64,000 nt of DNA, from the NCBI GenBank assembly GCA_964405465.1, contig CAYONZ010000011.1, positions 12,444 to 76,443 of the forward strand. Direction: 5' to 3'. Positions 1 to 8,337 of the stretch are shown piece by piece (positions within the stretch are counted from its first letter, which is position 1; every line of letters starts with the position of its first letter). The stretch comes from CAYONZ01 sp964405465. GTDB lineage: Bacteria > Bdellovibrionota > Bdellovibrionia > Bdellovibrionales > JAMPXM01. The notes under the pieces are model-generated. The model was not told where the DNA came from, made no database searches, and was given only the letters and a program-made list of their open reading frames with translations. Position numbers and translations under genes: made by a program.

Positions 1-905
1 CCGCGATTGTGCTTCGCTCGATTTTTCGCAAACCACTTTTGTTTTGGGTGCAAGACCTGTGGCCAGAAAGTGTCTCTGCGGTTGGTGCGACAAAATCAAA
101 ACATGTCATTCATGCGATTGGTTCAATTGTTCGATTTGTCTATCGACACTGCGACTTGATTCTCATGCAATCACAGGCTTTTGCGAAAAGTGTACAGCAG
201 TGGGGTGGGCGTCCAGAACAAATGCGCTATGTTCCGAATTGGGCGAAAACTCCAGCGGTGGCCATTGGGCAAACAGAAAACCAGGAGCCCGAATGGCTAA
301 GAGATTTGCCTAAGGGGTTCAAAATTATTTTTGCTGGAAATATTGGTAAGGCCCAAGATATGCCGACTGTATTGCGGGCAGCGGAACTTTTAAAAGACAC
401 CCAGGACTTGCATTGGATTTTGGTTGGCGACGGCAGCGACTACGATTTTGTCTTGAAAACTCGCCAAGAAAAAAAACTGGAACATTGTGTGCACACTTAT
501 GGTCGCAGGCCTAACGAAGACATGGCGGCCTTGTTTGCAAAAGGCGATGTGATGTTAGTGTCATTGACGGACGAACCGATTTTTTCGTTAACGGTGCCGT
601 CAAAAGTTCAGGCATACATGGCCAGTGGCAAACCGATTTTGGCATCGGTAAGAGGTGAGGGTGCACGAATTGTTGAAGAAGCTCGGGCGGGTCTTAGTTG
701 CTCGGCACAAAACCCTGAGAGCTTGGCGAGGTCAGTTCAGGAGTTTTTGAAAATGTCGAATACAGAACGCAAGGCCATGGGTGCACAAGGCTTTGCCTAT
801 TTTCAAAAGCATTTTGAGCAAACGGTGGTTATTAGGCAGATTGAAGCGCTGTGCAGCGAAGCGATTGAAGCGCAGAAGCGATCGCAGGTATTCAAGAAAA
901 ATTGA
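1..905 (+). CDS. Glycosyltransferase family 4 (WbuB-like), 5' truncated by window edge
   Basis: The reading frame is open from the window edge, so the true start lies upstream; the visible GTG at 9 is probably internal. The visible part carries WVQDLWPESV, a motif found in the N-terminal half of WbuB-type glycosyltransferases that add 2-acetamido-2,6-dideoxy-L-hexoses to O-antigen units. A GT-B C-terminal donor-binding domain follows (FAGNIGKAQ, VGDGSD, PSKVQAYMASGKPIL). It would act at the cytoplasmic face of the inner membrane on an undecaprenyl-linked glycan. The genes just downstream make exactly this sort of nucleotide sugar, which supports a matching transferase. Acceptor and exact sugar cannot be read from the sequence. 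Confidence 0.85.
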   Translation, partial: AIVLRSIFRKPLLFWVQDLWPESVSAVGATKSKHVIHAIGSIVRFVYRHCDLILMQSQAFAKSVQQWGGRPEQMRYVPNWAKTPAVAIGQTENQEPEWLRDLPKGFKIIFAGNIGKAQDMPTVLRAAELLKDTQDLHWILVGDGSDYDFVLKTRQEKKLEHCVHTYGRRPNEDMAALFAKGDVMLVSLTDEPIFSLTVPSKVQAYMASGKPILASVRGEGARIVEEARAGLSCSAQNPESLARSVQEFLKMSNTERKAMGAQGFAYFQKHFEQTVVIRQIEALCSEAIEAQKRSQVFKKN

Positions 906-940
906 TATAGAGGCGTCGTAGCCTGTGATGGGGAGAGGTC

Positions 941-1822
941 ATGAAGATTTTGGTTGTCGGTGCAGGTGGCATGATTGGTCACAAAATGGTGCAGAGTTTG
1001 ACTCCTGATTTTTCAGAGACCTATGGAACAATTCGCAGACCATTTGCAGACTATCAGAAGTTCTCGGTCTTTGCGGCGAACCGGATCTTTGACGGCGTCG
1101 ATGTTTTGAACTTTTCTAATCTTGAAAAAATTTTGAATGATCTCAAGCCTAGCGTGATTTTGAATTGTGTCGGGGTGACTCTTCGTAAGCCCGAAATTCA
1201 AGATCTGCACCACTGTCTTGAACTGAACTCGTTTCTCCCGCATCGATTGAAGTGCTGGGCCGCCCAGAATGGCGCGCGCGTCGTACATTTTAGCACCGAT
1301 TGTGTTTTTGACGGAGCCGATGGTGATTACAGCGAATACAGTCAACCCACCGCCAAAGATAATTATGGCCGCACCAAGTACTTGGGTGAAATCGCCGACA
1401 GCCCTCATTGTCTTACCCTTCGAGGGAGTATGATTGGGCGTGAGCTTTTCGGTAAGACAGAGCTTTTGGAGTGGACACTCGCGCAACGAGGAAAAGCTGT
1501 GAAGGGTTTTGGACGAGTGATTTACTCAGGTACCACCACCGTCGAAATGGGGCGACTGGTGCGATCTCTTTTGGGGCGTGCGACTTTTCTTTCAGGCATT
1601 TTTCAAGTTTCATCGACGCCGATCTCTAAGTACGCACTGCTTGAGAAGATAAACAAATTTTATAGGTTGGAGCTCAATCTCACTGAAGATTGCAACTACG
1701 TGTCTAATAAGGTCCTTCTCTCGACGAAACTCAAGGCTGCAACAGGCTTTGTTTGCCCTTCCTGGGACGAAATGATAGAAAAACTAGTTGCAGATCGCAC
1801 AATTTATGAGCTGACCAAGTAG
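941..1822 (+). CDS. RmlD-like SDR reductase, probable UDP-4-keto-2-acetamido-2,6-dideoxy-L-hexose reductase
   Basis: The 293-residue protein starts with a Rossmann motif (GAGGMIGH) and has the RmlD-like extended SDR layout, with FSTDCVFDG and a YGRTK catalytic Tyr/Lys motif. A ribosome site GGGGAGAGG precedes the ATG. In UDP-L-FucNAc clusters the matching enzyme (FnlB/CapF/WbjC) is about 370 residues with a C-terminal cupin epimerase. This one is short and lacks the cupin. That fits the QnlA/WbvR type, which reduces the 4-keto intermediate towards UDP-L-RhaNAc and L-QuiNAc. Its position beside the FnlA-type dehydratase and the C2-epimerase supports this. Family is clear; the exact product is inferred. 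Confidence 0.75.
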   Translation: MKILVVGAGGMIGHKMVQSLTPDFSETYGTIRRPFADYQKFSVFAANRIFDGVDVLNFSNLEKILNDLKPSVILNCVGVTLRKPEIQDLHHCLELNSFLPHRLKCWAAQNGARVVHFSTDCVFDGADGDYSEYSQPTAKDNYGRTKYLGEIADSPHCLTLRGSMIGRELFGKTELLEWTLAQRGKAVKGFGRVIYSGTTTVEMGRLVRSLLGRATFLSGIFQVSSTPISKYALLEKINKFYRLELNLTEDCNYVSNKVLLSTKLKAATGFVCPSWDEMIEKLVADRTIYELTK

Positions 1823-1890
1823 GTTTTTTCGGATGGCATTTCCGATTTAAGTTGTGCGTGCGATTCGCTGAAGCTTTTTTGGCGAAACGA

Positions 1891-1926
1891 GAGAAGACAA
1901 GTCGAAGCGAAGCGCGAGAAGACAAG
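1891..1926. repeat. Short direct repeat in the leader of the dehydratase gene
   Basis: The 11-base sequence GAGAAGACAAG occurs at 1891-1901 and again at 1916-1926, separated by related GCGAAGCGAAGC-type sequence. It lies in the 112-base gap between two sugar genes. It looks like local slippage duplication. No hairpin or promoter is evident. Confidence 0.6.
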
Positions 1927-1940
1927 AGAACGGAGTGGCA

Positions 1941-3014
1941 GTGTTTTTTCAAGACAAAAAAGTATTGGTGACCGGCGGTACAGGTTCAATGGGAAAGACG
2001 TTTGTTCGTCGCGTGCTTAGTGGCGAGCTCGGAACTCCAAAGAAACTGATTGTCATGTCTCGTGATGAGGGCAAGCAGCATCAGATGCGTGTGAGTTACC
2101 TCCATCAGGAGAGCTCCACAGACGAAATCATTTACCGCAATTTTTTGAACACACTCGAATTTCGTATTGGTGATGTTCGTGATTATTCTGATGTCGTTTC
2201 TGCGGTTCGGGATGCAGACATTGTGGTCAATGCTGCCGCGTTAAAGCAGGTTCCCACTTGCGAGTATTTTCCGGCGCAGGCGGTGATGACGAATTGCTTA
2301 GGTGCTCACAATATCGTTCGCGCTATTCAAGAACATGGCTTCAAGGTTGACACCGTGATTGGTATCAGCACCGATAAGGCCTGTAAGCCCGTCAACACTA
2401 TGGGCATGACCAAAGCCATTCAAGAGCGCATCTTTATTTCGGCCAATGTATTGAACCCAAAAACTCGATTCCTCTGTGTTCGTTACGGAAATGTTTTGGC
2501 TAGCCGTGGTTCGGTGATCCCATTGTTTCATGATCAAATTAAACATGGCGGCCCCGTGACGATCACGGATCCTGAGATGACTCGATTTTTACTCACACTC
2601 AACCAAGCGGTCGATACAGTGTTCGCGGCACTTCGCCATGGTAAGCCTGGTGAGATTTTTGTGCCGCGGGCTCCAGCGAGTTATATGACTGACGTTGCAC
2701 GCGCTATGATTGGTGATCGAAAGATTGATATCAAGGTGACAGGTATTCGTCCTGGTGAAAAAATGTATGAGATCATGGTTTCAGATGAAGAAGCTCCATA
2801 TGTAGTGCAGCGGGGGGATTACTATGTGATTCAATCTATGCTGCCTGAGTTGGGACAGCATCGCGAAGTGGTGATGAAGCCACTTCTTGAAAAAGAGTAC
2901 TCCTCAGCTGATAGTGTCTTGGATTATGCCGGAACCCACCAGCTGCTTAAACGAAATGGGCTTTTGGATCTTGGGGGAACGGCGCATTCGCACGATGGAG
3001 AACTTTTGCGATAG
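1941..3014 (+). CDS. fnlA: UDP-GlcNAc 4,6-dehydratase / 5-epimerase, FnlA/CapE/WbjB type
   Basis: This extended SDR has TGGTGSMGK for NAD(P) binding near the N-terminus, ISTDKA, and an MGMTK segment with the Met/Lys pair that replaces Tyr-x3-Lys in this dehydratase group. The C-terminal GIRPGEKMYEIM motif is typical of CapD/FnlA-like enzymes. It lacks transmembrane segments, unlike the 630-residue paralogue at 4772, and matches the soluble inverting type that makes the L-sugar 4-keto intermediate from UDP-GlcNAc. GTG at 1941 is preferred: GGAG at 1932-1935 is 5 bases upstream, and the upstream GTG at 1935 overlaps that site. It gives a start FFQDK close to the family norm. Confidence 0.88.
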   Translation: MFFQDKKVLVTGGTGSMGKTFVRRVLSGELGTPKKLIVMSRDEGKQHQMRVSYLHQESSTDEIIYRNFLNTLEFRIGDVRDYSDVVSAVRDADIVVNAAALKQVPTCEYFPAQAVMTNCLGAHNIVRAIQEHGFKVDTVIGISTDKACKPVNTMGMTKAIQERIFISANVLNPKTRFLCVRYGNVLASRGSVIPLFHDQIKHGGPVTITDPEMTRFLLTLNQAVDTVFAALRHGKPGEIFVPRAPASYMTDVARAMIGDRKIDIKVTGIRPGEKMYEIMVSDEEAPYVVQRGDYYVIQSMLPELGQHREVVMKPLLEKEYSSADSVLDYAGTHQLLKRNGLLDLGGTAHSHDGELLR

Positions 3015-3027
3015 TTGCAAGATAGCC

Positions 3028-3071
3028 CGCTCCACTGGAGCGGATGTAAGACAGCTCGCTCCAGTGGAGCG
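3028..3071. repeat. Inverted repeat of two self-palindromic 15-mers
   Basis: CGCTCCACTGGAGCG at 3028-3042 and CGCTCCAGTGGAGCG at 3057-3071 are exact reverse complements of each other, and each is itself a 7-1-7 palindrome. They fill the gap between the dehydratase stop and the epimerase start. The RNA could form either two small hairpins or one long one. There is no following T-run, so it is not a simple terminator. It may act in processing, attenuation or translation of the downstream gene. Confidence 0.8.
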
Positions 3072-3089
3072 AAATTAAAGGACGCGAAA

Positions 3090-4202
3090 ATGAAAGTAAT
3101 GACCATTGTTGGAACTCGACCAGAAATTATTAAACTCAGCCGTGTGATGGCTGCATTAGATAAATACACCGAACATATTTTGGTGCACACCGGGCAGAAC
3201 TATGACTACGAATTGAACGAGGTGTTTTTCAAAGATCTCGAGATTCGTAAACCTGATTACTATCTGGAAGCGGCTGGCGAAACCGCGATTCAAACCATCA
3301 GCAATGTCTTGGTTAAAGCCGAAAAACTCTTCGAGCAAGTGAAGCCCGATGCCCTGTTACTTTATGGCGACACCAATTCCTGTTTGGCGGTGATTCCAGC
3401 AAAAAAAATGCGCATCCCGATTTTTCATATGGAAGCTGGAAATCGAAGTTTCGATCAGCGTGTACCTGAAGAGATCAATCGCAAAATTGTCGATCATCTT
3501 AGCGATATTAATATGCCGTTAACTGAGCACGCGCGAAAATATCTCTTGGACGAAGGTTTGCCGCCTGAAAAAGTGATCAAGACCGGTTCCTGTATGAAAG
3601 AGGTTTTGGATTACTATTCCAAAAAAATTGAGTCTTCAAAAGTATTGCAAGATCTCAAACTCAAAGAAAAAGAGTTTTTTGTGGTTTCTGCCCATCGAGA
3701 AGAGAATATCGATAGCCCGCAAAATTTTATGAATTTTTTAAGTACCCTCAATGCGTTGGCAGAAAAGTACAAGTATCGGATTTTGGTTTCAACACATCCG
3801 CGGACTAGAAAAAAACTTGAGGCGCTTTCGCAAAAAGAATTCAATCCATTGATTGAGTTTATGAAACCCTTTGGTTTTAGCGATTATGTGAAGTTGCAAA
3901 AAACGGCTTACTGTGTGGTTTCAGATAGTGGAACGATCACCGAAGAGGGATCGCTTTTGCAAATTCCTGCCGTGATGATTCGCCAGGCCCACGAGCGTCC
4001 TGAAGGAATGGATCAAGGTGTATTGGTTATGTCAGGTCTGAATCCTCAGGACGTGATCACTTCGATTGAGACCGTAACCAAAATGGCGCGGCCAGGTTTT
4101 GTTGCTGACTACAACGTCGACAATGTTTCAGAAAAAGTCGTGAAGATTATATTGAGCTACACTCATTATATCAACCGCACAGTTTGGTATAAGAGCTTAT
4201 GA
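3090..4202 (+). CDS. UDP-N-acetylglucosamine/hexosamine 2-epimerase (WecB/FnlC/QnlB family)
   Basis: The protein has the non-hydrolysing UDP-GlcNAc 2-epimerase fold signatures: GTRPEIIKLS at the start, TGQNYD, YGDTNS, HMEAGNRSFD, PEEINR, SAHREENID, SDSGTITEE and RQAHERPE. In these clusters it performs the last step, C2 inversion of the UDP-2-acetamido-2,6-dideoxy-L-hexose. ATG at 3090 is chosen because AAAGGA lies at 3077-3082 and the protein then begins MKVMTIVGTRPE as in homologues; the longer open frame reads through the inverted repeat. It overlaps the next gene by 4 bases (ATGA), which implies translational coupling. Confidence 0.9.
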   Translation: MKVMTIVGTRPEIIKLSRVMAALDKYTEHILVHTGQNYDYELNEVFFKDLEIRKPDYYLEAAGETAIQTISNVLVKAEKLFEQVKPDALLLYGDTNSCLAVIPAKKMRIPIFHMEAGNRSFDQRVPEEINRKIVDHLSDINMPLTEHARKYLLDEGLPPEKVIKTGSCMKEVLDYYSKKIESSKVLQDLKLKEKEFFVVSAHREENIDSPQNFMNFLSTLNALAEKYKYRILVSTHPRTRKKLEALSQKEFNPLIEFMKPFGFSDYVKLQKTAYCVVSDSGTITEEGSLLQIPAVMIRQAHERPEGMDQGVLVMSGLNPQDVITSIETVTKMARPGFVADYNVDNVSEKVVKIILSYTHYINRTVWYKSL

Positions 4203-4762
4203 TGAAACGCGCCTTTGATGTTGTGATGAGCCTTCTCCTTCTTGCGATTTTGATTTATCCGATGGTCGTTATTGCTTGGTGGGTGCGCTTGACATCTAAG
4301 GGGCCAGCGCTTCATTGGTCCAAACGTGTGGGGCTCAATAATCAGATTTTTCTTATGCCAAAATTTCGTTCGATGCGAACCGATGCTCCTCAGGTGGCGA
4401 CACATCTTTTAGGTGAATCACAGAATTATATCACTCCAGTTGGTGCGTTTTTACGTAAAACCAGTTTAGATGAATTGCCGCAGCTTTGGTCGGTACTCAC
4501 TGGAGAAATGAGTTTCGTGGGGCCAAGACCAGCTCTTTTCAATCAAGATGATCTTGTTGCGCTTCGAACGCAATTTGGAATTGAAAAGCTTCGACCTGGA
4601 ATCACGGGATGGGCACAGGTCAATGGGCGAGATGAGCTCCCAATTCCTGTAAAAGTGGGTTTCGACAAAGAGTATCTTGAGCGTCAGTCCTTGGCGTTTG
4701 ATATCAAAATTCTTTTTTTGACAGTTTTTAAAGTTGCGCGGGCTGAGGGAATTCAACACTAG
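4199..4762 (+). CDS. Undecaprenyl-phosphate phosphosugar transferase (PglC/WcaJ C-terminal type)
   Basis: This 187-residue protein is a bacterial sugar transferase (Bac_transf family). It has one N-terminal hydrophobic reentrant helix (VVMSLLLLAILIYPMVVIAW), KFRSMR with its Arg, TSLDELPQL with the catalytic Asp-Glu pair, FVGPRPAL and RPGITGWAQVNGRD. It lacks the large WcaJ/WbaP N-terminal domain and so is the minimal PglC-like form. It starts O-antigen or capsule repeat assembly by moving a phosphosugar to undecaprenyl phosphate at the inner membrane. Its gene is translationally coupled to the epimerase. The likely sugar is a bacillosamine- or QuiNAc-type made by the following dehydratase; this is inference. 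Confidence 0.9.
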   Translation: MMKRAFDVVMSLLLLAILIYPMVVIAWWVRLTSKGPALHWSKRVGLNNQIFLMPKFRSMRTDAPQVATHLLGESQNYITPVGAFLRKTSLDELPQLWSVLTGEMSFVGPRPALFNQDDLVALRTQFGIEKLRPGITGWAQVNGRDELPIPVKVGFDKEYLERQSLAFDIKILFLTVFKVARAEGIQH

Positions 4763-4771
4763 GAAGGTGAG

Positions 4772-6664
4772 ATGTTTAAACAAATTAATTACCGACATCT
4801 TCTGACGGATCTTTTTTTAGTTGTGTTCTCGGCATATGCCAGCTTGATGTTGCGAGTGAATCCAGAGGAGGCGCGGTTTTTTCTGCCGCATTTGATTAAA
4901 CTTTTGCCATTGATTGTCGCGTTTCGGTTGATGTTTTTTCTTTATTTTGAAACGTATAATATCATTTGGCGCTATGTTTCGGCGGTCGATGCCTTTCGTT
5001 TGTCTAAAGCAATTTTGCTGTCGTCATTGATGGTGATCGCTTCGACCTATCTTTTCAATGTGGGGTATCTCCCGAGGTCGGTCTATTTTATCGATGCTGT
5101 GCTTTTGATTTTTCTACTTTCTGGTGTGCGGATTGCGCGACGGCTGGTGCATGAGTATCAGAGCAACCGCTTGGTAAAAAGTTTTGGCCAGCGCACTCTC
5201 ATTTATGGAGCTGGAATCACCGGGCAGGGCTTGGTGAAGAGCTTGACTGTTAACAAAGAGCTTAAGCTTTTTGTTGTGGGATTCATCGATGATGATCCTG
5301 CTAAGTTTTGCAAGAGTATTGCCGGATTCAAAGTTTTGGGCTCGCGGCGTGAGCTTGACAGCATCATTCGCAATTACGAAGTGAAACAAATTGTGATCGC
5401 GATTCCTAACCCAAAGACTGAGCTTTTGCGTGAAATTTTGGCCGTCGGAGGTCGCTATGGAATCAAGCCTCAGTTGATGGCCAACCAAACAAATGAGGCT
5501 CTGCAAGCCCCCTTGCGAGAAGTTGAGCTGAAAGATCTTTTGCGAAGAGCGCCTCATCAAATTGATTTAACCTCTACAAGTGAAATGATCCGCGGCAAAC
5601 GAGTATTGATCACTGGTGCCGGAGGTTCAATTGGGAGTGAAATCGTAAGACAGGTTTTAGGATTCTCGCCTTCGCGTATGATCATGCTCGATCACTCTGA
5701 ATTCAATCTCTACAATATTGATCAAGAATTGCGTCCTACCTCTGCCTACAGCGAAGTGGTCGTCCCCTGTCTTGTCGATGTGAAAGATCAAGAGGCTCTC
5801 TTGCGTGTATTTCGAGAGTATCGACCCGAAATTGTTTTTCATGCGGCCGCCTATAAGCATGTGCATTTGGTTGAAACCAATCCTTATACCTCGATCCTGA
5901 ATAATATTTTGGGCACTCGTAATGTTTTGCATATGTGTGAGCAGTATGAAGTCGAAAATTTTGTTTTGATTTCTACTGACAAGGCGGTGAACCCAGCGGG
6001 AGTGATGGGGGCCACTAAGCGTATCTGTGAAATCATGACGACTCTAACTGGGGAGCGCACGGGGCGGTCGTATTGTGCTGTTCGCTTTGGCAATGTATTA
6101 GGAAGCAGTGGGAGTTTGATTCCGCTTCTAAAAAAACAGATTGAAAAAAATCAACCACTGACCATCACACATAAAGACATCACTCGTTACTTTATGTTGA
6201 TTGAAGAGGCGGTGTCATTGGTCCTCAAGGCGGCTTCCATCGCTAACCCTGGAGACATCAACGTGCTTCGCATGGGTGAGCCGGTTCGTGTGGTCGATAT
6301 AGCAAGCACTTTGATTACACTGATGGGAAAATCTGAGGAGGATGTGCAGATTGAGTATACCGGTCTTCGCCCCGGAGAAAAAATGTTTGAAGAGCTCTAT
6401 ATTTCTGGGAATGAGTTGAATACCGAACATCCTGATATCTTGGTTGTTCCCAAAGGCGATGCCTTGCCAGTAAACTTTAGTTCAAATGACTTTGCTCATC
6501 GCACGCAAGAAATGATTGAGGCGGCTTCAGAATCGAAGCCGGAATCTGTGTTTATTTTGAATGAGTTAGTCAATTCAAATTATAAACCTGGCGTGAGTGT
6601 GGCTCCAGAGAATAAAGTATTTGGAATTTCTGAATTTGGTCCATCGAGTAAATTGAAAAATTAA
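4772..6664 (+). CDS. Membrane-bound UDP-GlcNAc 4,6-dehydratase, WbpM/PglF/CapD family
   Basis: The 630-residue protein has four N-terminal transmembrane helices (roughly residues 8-115), a CoA-binding-like Rossmann domain (YGAGITGQGL, about 150-280), then a second SDR dehydratase domain opening with TGAGGSIGSE. It has STDKAVNP and MGATK with the Met-Lys pair of this class and ends with the GLRPGEKMFEEL motif. It converts UDP-GlcNAc to UDP-4-keto-6-deoxy-GlcNAc at the membrane, feeding QuiNAc or bacillosamine synthesis. AGGAAGG at 4761-4767 is its ribosome site and overlaps the stop codon of the preceding transferase. Confidence 0.9.
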   Translation: MFKQINYRHLLTDLFLVVFSAYASLMLRVNPEEARFFLPHLIKLLPLIVAFRLMFFLYFETYNIIWRYVSAVDAFRLSKAILLSSLMVIASTYLFNVGYLPRSVYFIDAVLLIFLLSGVRIARRLVHEYQSNRLVKSFGQRTLIYGAGITGQGLVKSLTVNKELKLFVVGFIDDDPAKFCKSIAGFKVLGSRRELDSIIRNYEVKQIVIAIPNPKTELLREILAVGGRYGIKPQLMANQTNEALQAPLREVELKDLLRRAPHQIDLTSTSEMIRGKRVLITGAGGSIGSEIVRQVLGFSPSRMIMLDHSEFNLYNIDQELRPTSAYSEVVVPCLVDVKDQEALLRVFREYRPEIVFHAAAYKHVHLVETNPYTSILNNILGTRNVLHMCEQYEVENFVLISTDKAVNPAGVMGATKRICEIMTTLTGERTGRSYCAVRFGNVLGSSGSLIPLLKKQIEKNQPLTITHKDITRYFMLIEEAVSLVLKAASIANPGDINVLRMGEPVRVVDIASTLITLMGKSEEDVQIEYTGLRPGEKMFEELYISGNELNTEHPDILVVPKGDALPVNFSSNDFAHRTQEMIEAASESKPESVFILNELVNSNYKPGVSVAPENKVFGISEFGPSSKLKN

Positions 6665-6700
6665 GACGAAGGCATTTAGCGAAAGACGAAAGGGAATGAC

Positions 6701-7555
6701 ATGACAAATTTTATACCTCTAGAGAAACCCGTTGAGTTGGCTGTGGGTGCTCACAAGATTGTTTGGGGCAATTGTGATCGGCCGGTCCTGTTTGCGGGGC
6801 CGGATATTATTGAAGATGAAGGAATGGTTTTAGAGGTGGCGCAAGAGCTTAAGCGCATTACGACAAAACTCAATGTGCCTTGGATTTTGAAGTGTTCGTT
6901 TGACAAGGCCAATCGGCAAAGTGGTTCTAGTTTTCGTGGCCCAGGCATGGACGCAGCATTGAAGTCTCTAGAGAAAATCAAGGCTAAAACCGATTGCTTA
7001 ATGCTCACTGATGTTCATGAGACAATTCAGGTGGATCGAGTGGCAGAAACTGCAGATGTGATACAGATTCCCGCGTTTTTATGTCGACAAACTGATCTGG
7101 TGGTCAAAGCGGCAGAGACCAAAAAAGTTTTGCATATCAAGAAGGGGCAGTTCATGGCTCCTTGGGATATGAAGGCCATTGTGAAAAAAGCCAACGATGC
7201 CGGTAACCATAAGGTTTTGCTTTGTGATCGTGGGACTTCGTTTGGCTACAATCGCTTGATCAATGATATGACCGGTTTGGTCGAGATGCGTGCGATGGGT
7301 GTGCCGGTGATCATGGATGCCACACATTCAACGCAATTGCCTGGTGCCACCGGTTCTTCAAGTGGTGGACGGCGCGAGATGGTGAGTGTTTTGGCAAGGG
7401 CCGCAACGGCGGTGGGTGTTGATGGAATTTTTCTAGAGACACATCCAAATCCAGATTCGGCGCTTTGTGATGGTCCGACATCCATGAAACTTTCTGATGT
7501 TGAAGGAATGTTGAAGACAGTTTTAGCTATTTGGCAAACTCACTTTTTGAAGTAG
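6701..7555 (+). CDS. kdsA: 3-deoxy-D-manno-octulosonate 8-phosphate synthase (KdsA)
   Basis: It condenses arabinose 5-phosphate with phosphoenolpyruvate to KDO-8-phosphate for lipid A inner core. Family signatures are present along the 284 residues: KCSFDKANRQS, FRGPG, TDVHE, IPAFLCRQTDL, KKGQFMAPWD, FGYNRLI, DATHSTQLPG, LETHPNPDSA and CDGPTS. The position that holds a metal-binding Cys in metal-dependent KdsA (AGPC) and Asn in the E. coli type is Asp35 here (AGPD, codon GAT at 6803-6805). The other metal-site residues (His of DATHS, Glu of LETHP, Asp of CDGPT) are kept. AAAGGGAA precedes the start. Confidence 0.95.
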   Translation: MTNFIPLEKPVELAVGAHKIVWGNCDRPVLFAGPDIIEDEGMVLEVAQELKRITTKLNVPWILKCSFDKANRQSGSSFRGPGMDAALKSLEKIKAKTDCLMLTDVHETIQVDRVAETADVIQIPAFLCRQTDLVVKAAETKKVLHIKKGQFMAPWDMKAIVKKANDAGNHKVLLCDRGTSFGYNRLINDMTGLVEMRAMGVPVIMDATHSTQLPGATGSSSGGRREMVSVLARAATAVGVDGIFLETHPNPDSALCDGPTSMKLSDVEGMLKTVLAIWQTHFLK

Positions 7556-7564
7556 GAGATCCAG

Positions 7565-8185
7565 ATGACCCAAGATCCACGCTTTCGAAATAAAACTGCA
7601 AACACCGAAAATATTGGCGCCTATCTTGACTGGTACGCTGATTCACTTCATCAAACGTTGAAGGCTGTCGACAAAAAAAAGTTTGAAGCTGCCTTTCATA
7701 TTTTGCAAGAAGCTCACGCCTTAGGTAAGCATATTTGGGTCGCAGGCAACGGAGGCTCTGCAGCCATCGCAGATCATCTTTGTTGTGATTGGACCAAGGG
7801 CACGCACTGTTCAGGAAAGCCGGCGCTTGTGACACATTCGTTGGTTGCCAACAATGCTTTGCTCACTGCGATTGCAAATGACTTTGGCTATGAGCAGGCC
7901 TTTAGTAAACAGGTCGAGCTACTGTGTGCACCTCAAGATGTATTGGTGTTGATCTCTTCGAGCGGCAATAGCCCTAATATTTTGGCCGCAGCTGAAGCTG
8001 CAAAGGCGATGGGCATGAAGACCATTGGCTTTTCCGGATTTTCTGGCGGCAAGTTGGCGCAGGTGGCTGACGTGAATCTCTATGCCGCCTTTGATAACTA
8101 TGGTCTAGTCGAAGATACGCATCAGATTCTGATGCATGTCACGGCTCAGTTTTTTACGATCTGGCGAGAGCGTCTAGGAAAGTAA
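7565..8185 (+). CDS. gmhA: SIS-domain sugar isomerase, phosphoheptose isomerase (GmhA)-like
   Basis: This 206-residue single SIS-domain protein has an N-terminal helix pair, then AGNGGSAAIADH, matching the GmhA GNGGSAA phosphate-binding turn, then SSSGNSPNIL and a C-terminal EDTHQILMH with the His expected near the active site. GmhA converts sedoheptulose 7-phosphate to D-glycero-manno-heptose 7-phosphate for LPS core or surface glycan. It lies 9 bases after kdsA with AGGAGA as ribosome site, so both probably share an mRNA. Another aldose-ketose isomerase role in the cluster cannot be excluded, because the DHLCCDWTKG stretch differs from typical GmhA. Confidence 0.75.
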   Translation: MTQDPRFRNKTANTENIGAYLDWYADSLHQTLKAVDKKKFEAAFHILQEAHALGKHIWVAGNGGSAAIADHLCCDWTKGTHCSGKPALVTHSLVANNALLTAIANDFGYEQAFSKQVELLCAPQDVLVLISSSGNSPNILAAAEAAKAMGMKTIGFSGFSGGKLAQVADVNLYAAFDNYGLVEDTHQILMHVTAQFFTIWRERLGK

Positions 8186-8337
8186 GTCGATCCTCATACC
8201 TAAGTCGCGTGTTGCGAGTGCGACCTTTGCTGGTCGTCTTAGCCTAAGGTAAACTAAGTTGTCTAATTTAAGTTTTCTAAACTAAGTTAGCTAAATGAAG
8301 TAACCGCGGGAAAAAGATCCAGCGACGAGGGGATCGT

